Part shown: positions 1 to 7,897 of the stretch, piece after piece
Layout of the letters: each line of letters begins with the position of its first letter
Position numbering within the stretch: position 1 is the stretch's first letter
From: Flavobacteriia bacterium
GTDB lineage: Bacteria > Bacteroidota > Bacteroidia > Flavobacteriales_D > Crocinitomicaceae
Assembly (NCBI GenBank): GCA_947462925.1
Contig: CANHQP010000016.1
Location: 1-64,000, forward strand
Direction: 5' to 3'
DNA: 64,000 bases
The notes under the pieces: model-generated
The model's input: only the letters and a program-made list of their open reading frames with translations
What the model was told of the DNA's origin: nothing
Databases searched by the model: none
Position numbers and translations under genes: made by a program

Positions 1-120
1 ATTCTTAAACAAGTTTACCTAGCAATACAAAACGCTCATACAAGATGGAATGGACAAATCTTCGCTTGGGCAAGTATTAGAAATGATTTAAATAGCTACT
101 TTAGTGAAAGAATTAAATAG
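1..120 (+). CDS. IS256-family transposase, C-terminal end only
   Basis: An open frame runs from the window edge to a TAG at 118-120 and gives 39 residues. The stretch LAIQNAHTRWNGQIFAW, followed by a short helix ending in SYFSERIK, matches the conserved C-terminus of mutator-type (IS256 family) transposases, where the motif is roughly LAIxNxxxxWxxPIxxW. The catalytic DDE domain would lie upstream, outside the window. Whether the full gene is intact cannot be judged from here. The family assignment is from memory of the motif. Confidence 0.7.
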   Translation: MLKQVYLAIQNAHTRWNGQIFAWASIRNDLNSYFSERIK

Positions 121-149
121 GAACTTGACACAGTTTATTGAACACTCCC
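121..149 (+). mobile_element. Probable right end of the IS256-type element
   Basis: The stretch right after the transposase stop, containing CAGTTTATTGAACACTCCC, sits where the terminal inverted repeat of an IS256-type element is expected, within about 30 bp of the stop. The left end is outside the window, so the inverted repeat and an 8-9 bp target duplication cannot be confirmed. Confidence 0.4.
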
Positions 150-218
150 TTTTTTAATGAGACAATACCCCGATGGGGCATTTCGTCCCAAAAACAAAGC
201 TAGTCCGACCATCAACAA

Positions 219-293
219 GCTCCATCGGAGCGCCACAATAACAGCTCTATCGGAGCGCCATATCAATAGCTCCGTAGGAGCGTTATATCAATC
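219..293. repeat. Three 25-bp hairpin repeats
   Basis: Three copies start at 219, 244 and 269, exactly 25 bp apart. Each begins with a short palindrome: GCTCCATCGGAGC, GCTCTATCGGAGC and GCTCCGTAGGAGC. The third copy keeps its pairing although the loop has changed. The array follows the IS end and precedes the YcxB-like gene. Dispersed GCTCC..GGAGC hairpins of this sort are common in Bacteroidota intergenic DNA; the role is unknown. Confidence 0.75.
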
Positions 294-348
294 CCACCCA
301 AATCCCCCAATAAAAATCATATAATTTCCCATTTCCAAAAATTGCCCC

Positions 349-356
349 TACCTTTG
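349..356 (+). promoter_or_regulatory. -7 promoter element
   Basis: TACCTTTG matches the Bacteroidota -7 consensus TAnnTTTG. It lies 21 bp before the start codon of the YcxB-like gene. No clear -33 TTTG is seen at the right distance. Confidence 0.5.
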
Positions 357-377
357 AAAAAATATTAAATTGATTAC

Positions 378-923
378 ATGAAAATCACCTATTCCATTGA
401 TGAAAATGATTATTTGACGTTTCAATTATACACCGCGTCGAATTCAGCGTTGGTAAAAAAGCGTCGATTTATTTCTCGTTTGGTGCCTGCGATAGCGTAT
501 TTGTTGTTGGCTGTTACGTTTTTTTACAAGGGAAATATAACCATGATTATCGCTTTTGGCGTGTTGGCAGTCGTTTGGTATTTTTTGTATCCTTTTCACG
601 ACAAAAATGTGTACAAACGACAATATCAGAAGTTTATCAAAGAGAATATGAACAACAAATTTGGTCGTCCAGCGACTTTGAGTTTTGAAGCTCCTTTGGT
701 GAAAGCAAAAGATGAAGTTTCGGAAACGAAAATCAATTATTCTGAAATTGAATCGATTACTGAGATTCCTGAAATGTTTTTGTTGAAATTGAAAACCAAT
801 CAATCGTTTATTCTACCGAAAGATAAAATCGAGAATTTGGAAACATTGAAACCGTTTTTTGAGTCCTTCGAAACCAACGAAGGCATTCCGTATTACGTTC
901 TTTCAAATTGGAAATGGAAATGA
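378..923 (+). CDS. YcxB-like membrane protein
   Basis: A 181-aa protein with two adjacent hydrophobic segments at about residues 33-70, then a soluble C-terminal half rich in alternating charged and hydrophobic residues (a KINYSEIESITEI stretch, then FILPKD). This plan, two membrane helices followed by a small PH-like domain, is that of the YcxB-like family (PF14317), whose function is unknown. The N-terminal stretch TYSIDENDYLTFQLY also fits that family. It stands alone between the IS remnant and clpP. The ATG is placed sensibly after a -7 element. The family call is fairly safe; no biochemical role is known. Confidence 0.75.
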   Translation: MKITYSIDENDYLTFQLYTASNSALVKKRRFISRLVPAIAYLLLAVTFFYKGNITMIIAFGVLAVVWYFLYPFHDKNVYKRQYQKFIKENMNNKFGRPATLSFEAPLVKAKDEVSETKINYSEIESITEIPEMFLLKLKTNQSFILPKDKIENLETLKPFFESFETNEGIPYYVLSNWKWK

Positions 924-1146
924 TTTCCAAAAATATGGTCGAATTTGGGGCTTAAACTGTCGAACTGTCTCTAAATACTGTAAAACTGACAGACAAAAGT
1001 GTGATGCAAGTGTTGAATGATTGAAATTTTCTGGTGGCATCATTCTTGACTTTCAAAAGTTGATAAATATTTAAGATTTTATTCTTCAAAAGGAATTCAA
1101 TCCTATAAATAGAATGTATATTTACGTCTCAATGGCAATTTAAAAA

Positions 1147-1824
1147 ATGAACAATATGTTTGGAAACGACGAATTTAAAAAATACGCGACAAAACATCAG
1201 GGAATCAGCAGTATGCACCTGAATAGTTATATTGAATCTTCTTTGACTCCTTATATCATCGAGGAAAGACATTTGAATATGACTCAAATGGATGTGTTTT
1301 CTCGTTTGATGATGGATAGAATTATCTTTCTTGGGACAGGAATCAACGACCAAGTTGCGAATATCATTAATGCGCAATTGTTGTTTTTGGAATCAGTAGA
1401 TCCTAAAAAAGACATTCAAATTTACATGAATTCACCAGGTGGATCTGTGTATGCTGGATTGGGAATTTATGATACCATGCAATACATCAAACCAGATGTG
1501 GCAACAATTTGTACAGGAATGGCAGCTTCGATGGGAGCAGTTTTGTTATGTGCAGGTGCTGAAGGAAAACGATCAGCTTTGAAACATTCACGTGTGATGA
1601 TTCACCAACCATTAGGAGGTGCGCAAGGTCAAGCTTCTGATATCGAAATTACTGCACGTGAAATCGGTAAATTGAAAAAGGAATTGTATGACATCATCGC
1701 ATACCATACAAAACAAGATTACGATAAAGTATTTGCTGATTCAGACCGTGATTATTGGATGACATCAGAAGAAGCAAAATCTTATGGAATGGTAGATGAA
1801 GTTTTGGTGAGAAATCCAAAATAA
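1147..1824 (+). CDS. clpP: ATP-dependent Clp protease proteolytic subunit ClpP
   Basis: A 225-aa serine peptidase subunit that forms the tetradecameric degradation chamber of the ClpXP protease in the cytoplasm. The catalytic triad is readable: Ser128 in GMAASMGA, His153 in RVMIHQP and Asp202 in SDRDYW, spaced exactly as in E. coli ClpP (97/122/171 plus 31). The MNSPGGSV oxyanion/strand motif is at residues 94-101. Compared with E. coli there is an N-terminal extension of about 30 residues, usual in Bacteroidota. ATGs at codons 1 and 4 are both possible starts. clpX follows 69 bp downstream, with a hairpin terminator in the gap. The trigger factor gene, often upstream in other phyla, is absent here. 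Confidence 0.97.
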   Translation: MNNMFGNDEFKKYATKHQGISSMHLNSYIESSLTPYIIEERHLNMTQMDVFSRLMMDRIIFLGTGINDQVANIINAQLLFLESVDPKKDIQIYMNSPGGSVYAGLGIYDTMQYIKPDVATICTGMAASMGAVLLCAGAEGKRSALKHSRVMIHQPLGGAQGQASDIEITAREIGKLKKELYDIIAYHTKQDYDKVFADSDRDYWMTSEEAKSYGMVDEVLVRNPK

Positions 1825-1849
1825 ATCACTTATAATTAATTATTTAAAG

Positions 1850-1880
1850 GTCATTCGTCGCTTGGCGGATGGCTTTTTTT
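1850..1880 (+). terminator. Intrinsic terminator between clpP and clpX
   Basis: A 10-bp stem (1850-1859 with 1864-1873, some G-T pairs) with a 4-nt loop is followed directly by seven T residues. It ends 13 bp before the clpX ATG, so it may limit read-through from clpP into clpX. Confidence 0.7.
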
Positions 1881-1893
1881 GTCAAACTAGAAT

Positions 1894-3123
1894 ATGTCAA
1901 AAAAAGAAACATCTTGTTCGTTTTGCGGAAGACCGCGCTCTCAAGTAGGAATGTTAATCGCTGGATTATCAGGTCATATTTGTGAAAGTTGTATTACGCA
2001 AGGTTATTCGATTGTTGAAGAGGAATTTAAAGCAGCCAAAACGGATGCTTTCAAGGAAGCGCCGTTGAATATTTTGAAACCAATTGAGATCAAGTCGAAG
2101 TTGGATGAATATGTAATCGGACAAGAAGATGCGAAAAAAGTATTGTCTGTAGCGGTTTACAATCATTATAAAAGATTGAACCAACCAGTGACAAAAGACG
2201 ATGTGGAAATTGAAAAAGCGAATGTTATTTTGGTTGGTCGCACTGGAACAGGAAAAACATTGTTGGCGAAAACCATCGCTCGCTTGTTGAATGTTCCGTT
2301 TTGTATCGCTGATGCCACTGTTTTAACTGAAGCAGGTTATGTAGGTGAAGACGTTGAAAGTATTCTTTCTCGTTTGCTTCAAGCTGCAGATTACAATGTG
2401 GAAGCTGCGCAAATGGGAATTGTTTTCATTGATGAAATTGATAAAATTGCACGTAAGAGTGATAATCCTTCCATAACGCGTGACGTTTCTGGAGAAGGAG
2501 TTCAACAGGCTTTATTGAAATTGTTGGAAGGTTCAATTGTCAATGTTCCACCGCAGGGAGGAAGAAAACATCCAGAGCAAAAAATGATTCAAATCGATAC
2601 CAAAAACATTTTATTTGTTTGTGGTGGTGCGTTTGATGGTATCGAAAAAATCATTGCAAGACGTGTAAATACGCAAACAATCGGTTTCAGTAGCAACGAT
2701 GATGTGCGCATTGATGGAGATAATTTCTTGAAATACATCAATCCTACAGATATTAAATCTTATGGATTAATTCCAGAGTTGATTGGTCGTTTTCCTTCAT
2801 TGACTTACTTGGAGCCATTAGATGGAAAAAGTTTGAAAAGAATTTTGACCGAACCAAAAAATGCATTGATCAAACAATATGTTCGTTTGTTTGAAATCGA
2901 CGGAATCAAATTGGCTTTTGATGGTGATGTGTTGGATTTTATCGTGGAAAAAGCGATTGAGTTTAAATTAGGCGCCAGAGGTTTGCGTTCCATTTGCGAA
3001 GGCATTTTAAATGATGCGATGTTTGATTTACCATCTAAGAAAATCAAAGAATTCAGGGTTTCTGCGGATTACGCCAAAGAACAATTTTCGAAATCTAAAG
3101 TTGCTCGATTGAAAGTAGCTTGA
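1894..3123 (+). CDS. clpX: ATP-dependent Clp protease ATP-binding subunit ClpX
   Basis: A 409-aa AAA+ unfoldase that recognises, unfolds and feeds substrates to ClpP. The N-terminal zinc-binding domain has Cys8, Cys11, Cys30 and Cys33. Walker A is GRTGTGKT at residues 115-122, Walker B is IVFIDEID, and the pore-loop GYVG follows shortly after Walker A. The RKH loop (GGRKHPEQ) and the sensor-2 stretch GARGLRS are present. Length is normal for the family. It follows clpP in the same direction; an intrinsic terminator separates them, so its own promoter or partial read-through is implied. A strong hairpin terminator follows. Confidence 0.98.
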   Translation: MSKKETSCSFCGRPRSQVGMLIAGLSGHICESCITQGYSIVEEEFKAAKTDAFKEAPLNILKPIEIKSKLDEYVIGQEDAKKVLSVAVYNHYKRLNQPVTKDDVEIEKANVILVGRTGTGKTLLAKTIARLLNVPFCIADATVLTEAGYVGEDVESILSRLLQAADYNVEAAQMGIVFIDEIDKIARKSDNPSITRDVSGEGVQQALLKLLEGSIVNVPPQGGRKHPEQKMIQIDTKNILFVCGGAFDGIEKIIARRVNTQTIGFSSNDDVRIDGDNFLKYINPTDIKSYGLIPELIGRFPSLTYLEPLDGKSLKRILTEPKNALIKQYVRLFEIDGIKLAFDGDVLDFIVEKAIEFKLGARGLRSICEGILNDAMFDLPSKKIKEFRVSADYAKEQFSKSKVARLKVA

Positions 3124-3144
3124 GTTTAGAATTAACTAATATTG

Positions 3145-3179
3145 AAAGTCCATCGTTTTTGAAATGATGGACTTTTTTT
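3145..3179 (+). terminator. Intrinsic terminator after clpX
   Basis: The perfect 10-bp stem AAAGTCCATC / GATGGACTTT (3145-3154, 3166-3175) with an 11-nt loop runs into a T tract. It is 21 bp past the clpX stop. Confidence 0.85.
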
Positions 3180-3195
3180 ATAGAAAAAATTGGAC

Positions 3196-3226
3196 AAAAA
3201 AAAGCGACAGTTATCAAATCTGTCGC
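3196..3226 (-). terminator. Intrinsic terminator for the M16 operon
   Basis: On the minus strand, stem GCGACAG / CTGTCGC (3220-3226 with 3204-3210) is followed by eight T residues. It lies just past the end of the minus-strand M16 gene and faces the clpX terminator. Confidence 0.8.
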
Positions 3227-3252
3227 GTCATTTAGAATATATTTTTTTGAAA

Positions 3253-4521
3253 CTAGTCTTTCGTCCCAGCTGTAACAATCGTAAAACTTTCCCAATTCAA
3301 ATATTTATTCGCCAAGGCTAAAATGCGCTCTTGCGAAATGTTTTGAATGTGCTGAATCGCTTCGTTGTAATACTCAAAATCTTTGCCATGTAAATGAGCT
3401 GCCATGTATAAATCCATCATCGCATTTGGTCCGTCTGCACTTTTGAGAATTTGACCCAATAAATAGTTTTTGACTAAATCCAATTCTTCTTGTGGAACTA
3501 ATTCTACTTTCAACAAATCCATTTCATTTTTGATTTCTGTCAATGTCGCTTCTGCCACATCTTTTCCAACTTCTGTCGCAATAATGAAATAGCCAGCATT
3601 GTTTGATTCTGCAACGCCACAACCAATTCCATAAGTATAGCCTTTGTCCTCGCGGATATTGGACATCAATCGACTACCGAAATAGTCGCCGAAAATGGTT
3701 TGCAGAATTTGAAAATCAAGGAAGTCTTCATGCGTTTTGTTAAACAATGGAATTCCCATGCGAATCGCCGTTTGAACCGCATCTTTTTTCTCGATGTGCA
3801 AACGTCCTGGAATGTTGATGAAATCTTTTTCAAATTCGCAAATTCCCGGTTTAGACCATGCACCAACAGTATCGATTAAGCGATCAATGTACGCTGGTTC
3901 AACATCACCAACAACGATTACTTTGCGCAAACCTTGCAGGTAAAATTCTTTGTGAAATCTTTTCAAATCGAGGACAGAAACATCCTCCAAATCAGACAAT
4001 TCTAACTGGCGATTGTAGTTTTCTGAATTGCTAAACAATTGTTTTTGAAATGCACGTCGCACCAAAACGCTCACTTTTTCGGAAGAAACGAGAAATTGTT
4101 GCTTCTTTTCGCGCAACATATCGCTGATTTCATGTTCGTGAAACGCTACTTCCTGAATCGCATTCACCAGAATCGCTACTGCTTTTTCTACGTTTTCTTT
4201 CAAACAATACAAACTGACGATTGCCAATTCTTGTGCGATTTCTTGATCCAAATACGCGCCCAAACCGTCCAATTCTTGGTTGATTTGCGTACTTGTTTTG
4301 TCAGCAGTTCCTGAAAGTAAAAGACTGTTCACAAAACCCGCAATTTTGCGATTTCCGCGGATTGTTCCTGCGTCAAAGTGAAATTCAATGCGCGTTGTTT
4401 CGTCTGGAACAGGTTGCATCCAATACAATTTCACAGTAGGCGTGATGTCAAAAATATGTGGTTCTACAAATTGGATTTTCTGTAGTGGATGTATCGCGGG
4501 TGCTGTATTTCTTAAACTCAT
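3253..4521 (-). CDS. M16 family peptidase-like protein, non-catalytic partner
   Basis: A 422-aa protein with the M16 (insulinase/processing-peptidase) fold but without the zinc-binding HxxEH motif. At the equivalent place it reads GFVNSLLLSGTADK, so zinc binding and catalysis are not expected. The C-terminal M16 half is clear (REDKGYTYGIG, typical of the RxxxGLAYS-type motif). The start is set at 4521 because that ATG overlaps the stop of the upstream active M16 gene in an ATGA arrangement; a longer frame to 4554 lies wholly inside that gene. Tight coupling of one HxxEH-bearing and one HxxEH-less subunit is the usual layout for heterodimeric bacterial M16B peptidases. No signal peptide is visible, so the pair is probably cytoplasmic. 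Confidence 0.85.
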   Translation of the reverse strand: MSLRNTAPAIHPLQKIQFVEPHIFDITPTVKLYWMQPVPDETTRIEFHFDAGTIRGNRKIAGFVNSLLLSGTADKTSTQINQELDGLGAYLDQEIAQELAIVSLYCLKENVEKAVAILVNAIQEVAFHEHEISDMLREKKQQFLVSSEKVSVLVRRAFQKQLFSNSENYNRQLELSDLEDVSVLDLKRFHKEFYLQGLRKVIVVGDVEPAYIDRLIDTVGAWSKPGICEFEKDFINIPGRLHIEKKDAVQTAIRMGIPLFNKTHEDFLDFQILQTIFGDYFGSRLMSNIREDKGYTYGIGCGVAESNNAGYFIIATEVGKDVAEATLTEIKNEMDLLKVELVPQEELDLVKNYLLGQILKSADGPNAMMDLYMAAHLHGKDFEYYNEAIQHIQNISQERILALANKYLNWESFTIVTAGTKD

Positions 4522-5759
4522 GATTGAATGGCTTTTACTTTTAATAAAGAACAATTTGTTTTTTGTAGAATGTCTTGCGCGTTTGCTAAAATGTGTTCTG
4601 GTTGAATTTGTTCGTATAAAATCGCTTCTTGATTCACGCCGTCAGCATCGCCTAATAATTCGAAATAAGCCAAATTCATCGCGCGATTCAACAAACCTTG
4701 TTCTTGAAAAGCTTTTGCCGTTTTGATTTTATTTTTCAATCGATCCAATTCTTTCGTGCTGATTTTTTCAGTTTGAATTTCGCTCAATACTTTCCAAATC
4801 GCTGTGTCCACTTCTTCAAAAGTCACATCAGGACTTAATTTTCCGCTGATAACGAGCAATCCATTGTCCAAAGAGCCAGTAATGTAAGCGCCAATTTCTG
4901 TTACCAATTTTTGCTCTTTTTGAATCGAAGTGTACAAACGAGAAGATTTGTCTCGTCCCAAAGCGTCAGAAAGCATGTCGGTGATGTAGTATTCCGCTGA
5001 TTTTCGTTCCGACATTTTGAAAGCATAATAAAATGCGTCAGATGGAACATTGCGTTCGATAATTTGCTCTCTGAATTCCGTTTGTGGCAACTCCGCAGTC
5101 AAAATTCTAGCAGGTTTCATTTTCGATGGAATGTCGCCGTACCATTTTTCAACCAATCGTTTTACTTCGTCTAATTCAAAATTTCCAGCAATGCATAAAA
5201 TCGCGTTGCTAGGATTGTAGAATTTATGGAAAAAGGCTTTCACATCTTCCATTTTAGCATCTTCAATGTGACTGATTTCTTTCCCAATTGTCGCCCATTG
5301 ATATGGATGTGTGTGGTAAGCCAAAGGTCTCAATTTCAACCAAACATCGCCGTAAGGTTGATTTAAATAGCGTTGTTTGAATTCTTCAATTACGACACTT
5401 CTTTGCGTTTCCAAACTTTTTGGTGTGAAACCAAGCGACAACATTCTGTCAGATTCTAACCACAAAGCTGTTTCGATATTTTGCGCTGGCAAAACGTCGT
5501 AGTAATTCGTGATATCGTTGGAAGTAAAAGCGTTGCTTTCTCCGCCAGCATGTTGCAAAGGCGCGTCGAAATCAGGAATATTGACTGAACCGCCAAACAT
5601 CAAATGTTCGAATAAATGCGCGAAACCTGTTTTTTCAGGATCTTCGTCGCGCGCGCCAACATCGTAAAGCGTATTTACGACTGCCAAAGGAGTGGTTGTG
5701 TCTTTGTGAAATATTACTTTGAGTCCGTTTTCAAGGGAAAATCTTTCGAATTGAATCAT
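4518..5759 (-). CDS. M16 family zinc peptidase, catalytic subunit
   Basis: A 413-aa M16 metallopeptidase. The inverted zinc motif HLFEH is at residues 48-52 (GFAHLFEHLMFGG), followed by the expected downstream acidic helix (ESDRMLSLGF). The second M16 domain fills the C-terminal half. It begins at the stop of the nitronate monooxygenase gene (TAATG overlap) and ends overlapping the non-catalytic M16 partner (ATGA overlap), so the three genes are translationally coupled. No signal peptide is visible. The substrate is unknown; bacterial relatives degrade peptides. Confidence 0.93.
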   Translation of the reverse strand: MIQFERFSLENGLKVIFHKDTTTPLAVVNTLYDVGARDEDPEKTGFAHLFEHLMFGGSVNIPDFDAPLQHAGGESNAFTSNDITNYYDVLPAQNIETALWLESDRMLSLGFTPKSLETQRSVVIEEFKQRYLNQPYGDVWLKLRPLAYHTHPYQWATIGKEISHIEDAKMEDVKAFFHKFYNPSNAILCIAGNFELDEVKRLVEKWYGDIPSKMKPARILTAELPQTEFREQIIERNVPSDAFYYAFKMSERKSAEYYITDMLSDALGRDKSSRLYTSIQKEQKLVTEIGAYITGSLDNGLLVISGKLSPDVTFEEVDTAIWKVLSEIQTEKISTKELDRLKNKIKTAKAFQEQGLLNRAMNLAYFELLGDADGVNQEAILYEQIQPEHILANAQDILQKTNCSLLKVKAIQS

Positions 5760-6712
5760 TAAAATGTAAATTTATCTGAAGTTTGTAATGCAATGGTTTC
5801 TTTGTATTCGGCGATTATTTCAGCAACAATTTCCGCTGCAGGTTTAATTTCATGGATTAATCCCGCAACTTGACCGATTTCTAATTCGCCTTCGATGAGG
5901 TCGCCCTCAAACATGCCTCGTTTTGCTCGTCCGCGACCCAAAAGATTTTCGAGTTCTTCGGCGTTTGTTCCTTTTTTGTATGCTTCTTGAACTTGCTCTA
6001 AAAATGGATTTCTCAATAATCGCACAGGAGTTAATTCTTTCAAAGTCAAAAGTGTATCGCCTTCTTTCGATGAAATGACTTCATTTTTGAAATTGATGTG
6101 ACAACTCGCTTCAGGTGTTGCAACAAATCGACTTCCAATTTGAACCGCATCAGCACCTAATGTCATTGCGGCCAACATTCCTTTTCCAGTTCCAATACCA
6201 CCTGCGGCGATCAAAGGAATCGAAATCGCTTCAGCAACCATAGGAATCAAGCAAAAAGTCGTTGTTTCGTCACGTCCGTTGTGACCTCCGGCTTCAAAAC
6301 CTTCGGCAACGACCGCGTCAACACCAGCTTCTTGTGCTTTCAAAGCAAATTTTACACTTGAAACAACGTGAACAACCACAATTCCATGCGATTGCAAATG
6401 TTTTGTCCAAGTTTTTGGATTTCCTGCAGAAGTGAAAACAATTGGAACTTGGTGTTTGATGATTGTTTCAATGTGTTTGTCGATATCGGGATAAAGCATG
6501 GGCAAATTGACCGCGAAAGGTTTGTTTGTCGCCGCTTTGCATTTGGCAATTTGTTCGTCTAAAATATGCGGATACATTGATCCAGAACCAATGATTCCCA
6601 ATCCGCCAGCGTTGGAAACAGCAGAAGCCAATTCCCAACCAGAACACCAAATCATTCCCGCTTGAATGATTGGATATTGAATATTGAAAAGTTGTGTTAT
6701 GCGATTTTTCAT
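5759..6712 (-). CDS. Nitronate monooxygenase family flavoprotein
   Basis: A TIM-barrel FMN enzyme of the 2-nitropropane dioxygenase/nitronate monooxygenase family, about 317 aa. Family hallmarks are YPIIQAGM near the N-terminus, AVVAEGFEAGGHNG in the middle, and IPLIAAGGIGTGKGMLAAMTLGADAVQIGSRF for the phosphate-binding region (given in parts: IPLIAAGGIGTGKG, then ALGADAVQIGSRF-like). The start is taken at the ATG at 6712 (MKNRITQLF), where homologues begin; an in-frame extension to 6769 has no similarity to the family. It heads the M16 pair operon. The true substrate of such housekeeping members is uncertain; nitronate detoxification is the known activity of the family. Confidence 0.88.
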   Translation of the reverse strand: MKNRITQLFNIQYPIIQAGMIWCSGWELASAVSNAGGLGIIGSGSMYPHILDEQIAKCKAATNKPFAVNLPMLYPDIDKHIETIIKHQVPIVFTSAGNPKTWTKHLQSHGIVVVHVVSSVKFALKAQEAGVDAVVAEGFEAGGHNGRDETTTFCLIPMVAEAISIPLIAAGGIGTGKGMLAAMTLGADAVQIGSRFVATPEASCHINFKNEVISSKEGDTLLTLKELTPVRLLRNPFLEQVQEAYKKGTNAEELENLLGRGRAKRGMFEGDLIEGELEIGQVAGLIHEIKPAAEIVAEIIAEYKETIALQTSDKFTF

Positions 6713-6836
6713 GAATGTGTTGTGCTTTTGTTGAACAAAAATCTGATTTGTTCGAATGCTGTAATTCACCTGATTTCTCCAAAAAAAATAATTGGAAAAC
6801 AGATTTTTTCTTCTAACTACGAAATTACAAAACAGA

Positions 6837-6868
6837 AATGAATCTGCAATTTGTAAATCAGATTCATT
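6837..6868. repeat. Perfect 10-bp inverted repeat between divergent genes
   Basis: AATGAATCTG (6837-6846) and CAGATTCATT (6859-6868) form a perfect inverted repeat around 12 bp, followed after a few bases by a T run. It lies between divergent nitronate monooxygenase and menA genes, where no transcript needs terminating on the plus strand. It could be an operator or a structured leader of menA. Confidence 0.55.
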
Positions 6869-6960
6869 ATGATTTTTTTAGGAAATTTCAATGAAAAAAG
6901 AATTTAAAAAACCTATTGACGAAAATTGTGTTGTAGTATCAGATTGATTATTTTTACAGC

Positions 6961-7893
6961 ATGACAAAAACAAAAGCTTGGATTCACGCATGCAGATTGC
7001 GAACGCTTCCACTTTCATTATCGGGAATTATTTTGGGCTCTTTTGTTGCCAAATCAAATGGTTTTTGGAACACAACGATTTTCATTTTTGCTTTGTTGAC
7101 AACTGTTTTATTTCAGATACTGTCCAATTTAGCGAATGATTTGGGCGACAGTCAGAAAGGCGCGGACAATGAAGGTCGTGTTGGTCCTGAAAGAGCTGTT
7201 CAATCTGGTGTGATTTCGATGAAAGAAATGCGCAATGCAGTGATTTTATTGAGCGTTTTGTCGTTTATTTCGGCTGGAACATTGATCTATTTCGCTTCGT
7301 TGAATAAAACACTTTCGTTTTGGGTTTTTTATGCGGTTTTGGCTGTTTTCTGTGTTCTGGCAGCAATCACTTACACAGTCGGAAAACGCGCTTATGGCTA
7401 CCACGGATTGGGCGATTTTTTCGTATTTATTTTCTTCGGTTTGGTGAGCGTTTTAGGCGTTTATCATTTGTATTTGCCCGAATTCAATTTCTCGACTTTT
7501 CGATTTGAAAATTTATTGCCAGCTGCTACCATTGGATTCTTGAGTATGGCGGTTTTGAATCTCAATAACATGCGCGACAGAACGAATGATGCGAAAGTAG
7601 GTAAACGCACGTTGGTTGTTCAGTTGGGCGGCGAAAGGGCGAAGTTTTACCACGCATTTTTGATTTTAGGCGGAATTGCTTGTTTCACGATTTTTGTTTT
7701 TCAATTTCAGTCTGAAAATAAATGGATGGCGCTTTCATTGTTGCCCCTGATTTTGTTGATATTACATCTAAGAAAAGCCATGAGCATTGTCCAAGAACGC
7801 AATTTTGATCCTGAATTGAAAAAAGTTGCCTTGTCCGCTTTTGCGATCAGCGTTTTCTTTGCGGTGGCGATTGTTTTACACGCTTCATTTTAG
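6961..7893 (+). CDS. menA: 1,4-dihydroxy-2-naphthoate polyprenyltransferase MenA
   Basis: A 310-aa integral membrane UbiA-family prenyltransferase that attaches the isoprenoid tail to dihydroxynaphthoate, giving demethylmenaquinone. Both Asp-rich Mg-diphosphate motifs are present: NDLGDSQKGAD at about residues 59-69 and NNMRDRTNDAKVGKRTL near residue 201. Hydrophobic segments fill the rest, consistent with eight or nine helices. menC starts 4 bp after the stop, so the two menaquinone genes form an operon. The organism therefore respires with menaquinone, as Bacteroidota do. Confidence 0.95.
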   Translation: MTKTKAWIHACRLRTLPLSLSGIILGSFVAKSNGFWNTTIFIFALLTTVLFQILSNLANDLGDSQKGADNEGRVGPERAVQSGVISMKEMRNAVILLSVLSFISAGTLIYFASLNKTLSFWVFYAVLAVFCVLAAITYTVGKRAYGYHGLGDFFVFIFFGLVSVLGVYHLYLPEFNFSTFRFENLLPAATIGFLSMAVLNLNNMRDRTNDAKVGKRTLVVQLGGERAKFYHAFLILGGIACFTIFVFQFQSENKWMALSLLPLILLILHLRKAMSIVQERNFDPELKKVALSAFAISVFFAVAIVLHASF

Positions 7894-7897
7894 TTCG

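Noticed and set aside
3253-4554. Longer start at 4554 for the non-catalytic M16 gene
   Set aside because: The added 11 residues lie inside the upstream gene and have no family similarity; the ATG at 4521 overlaps its stop in a typical coupled ATGA.
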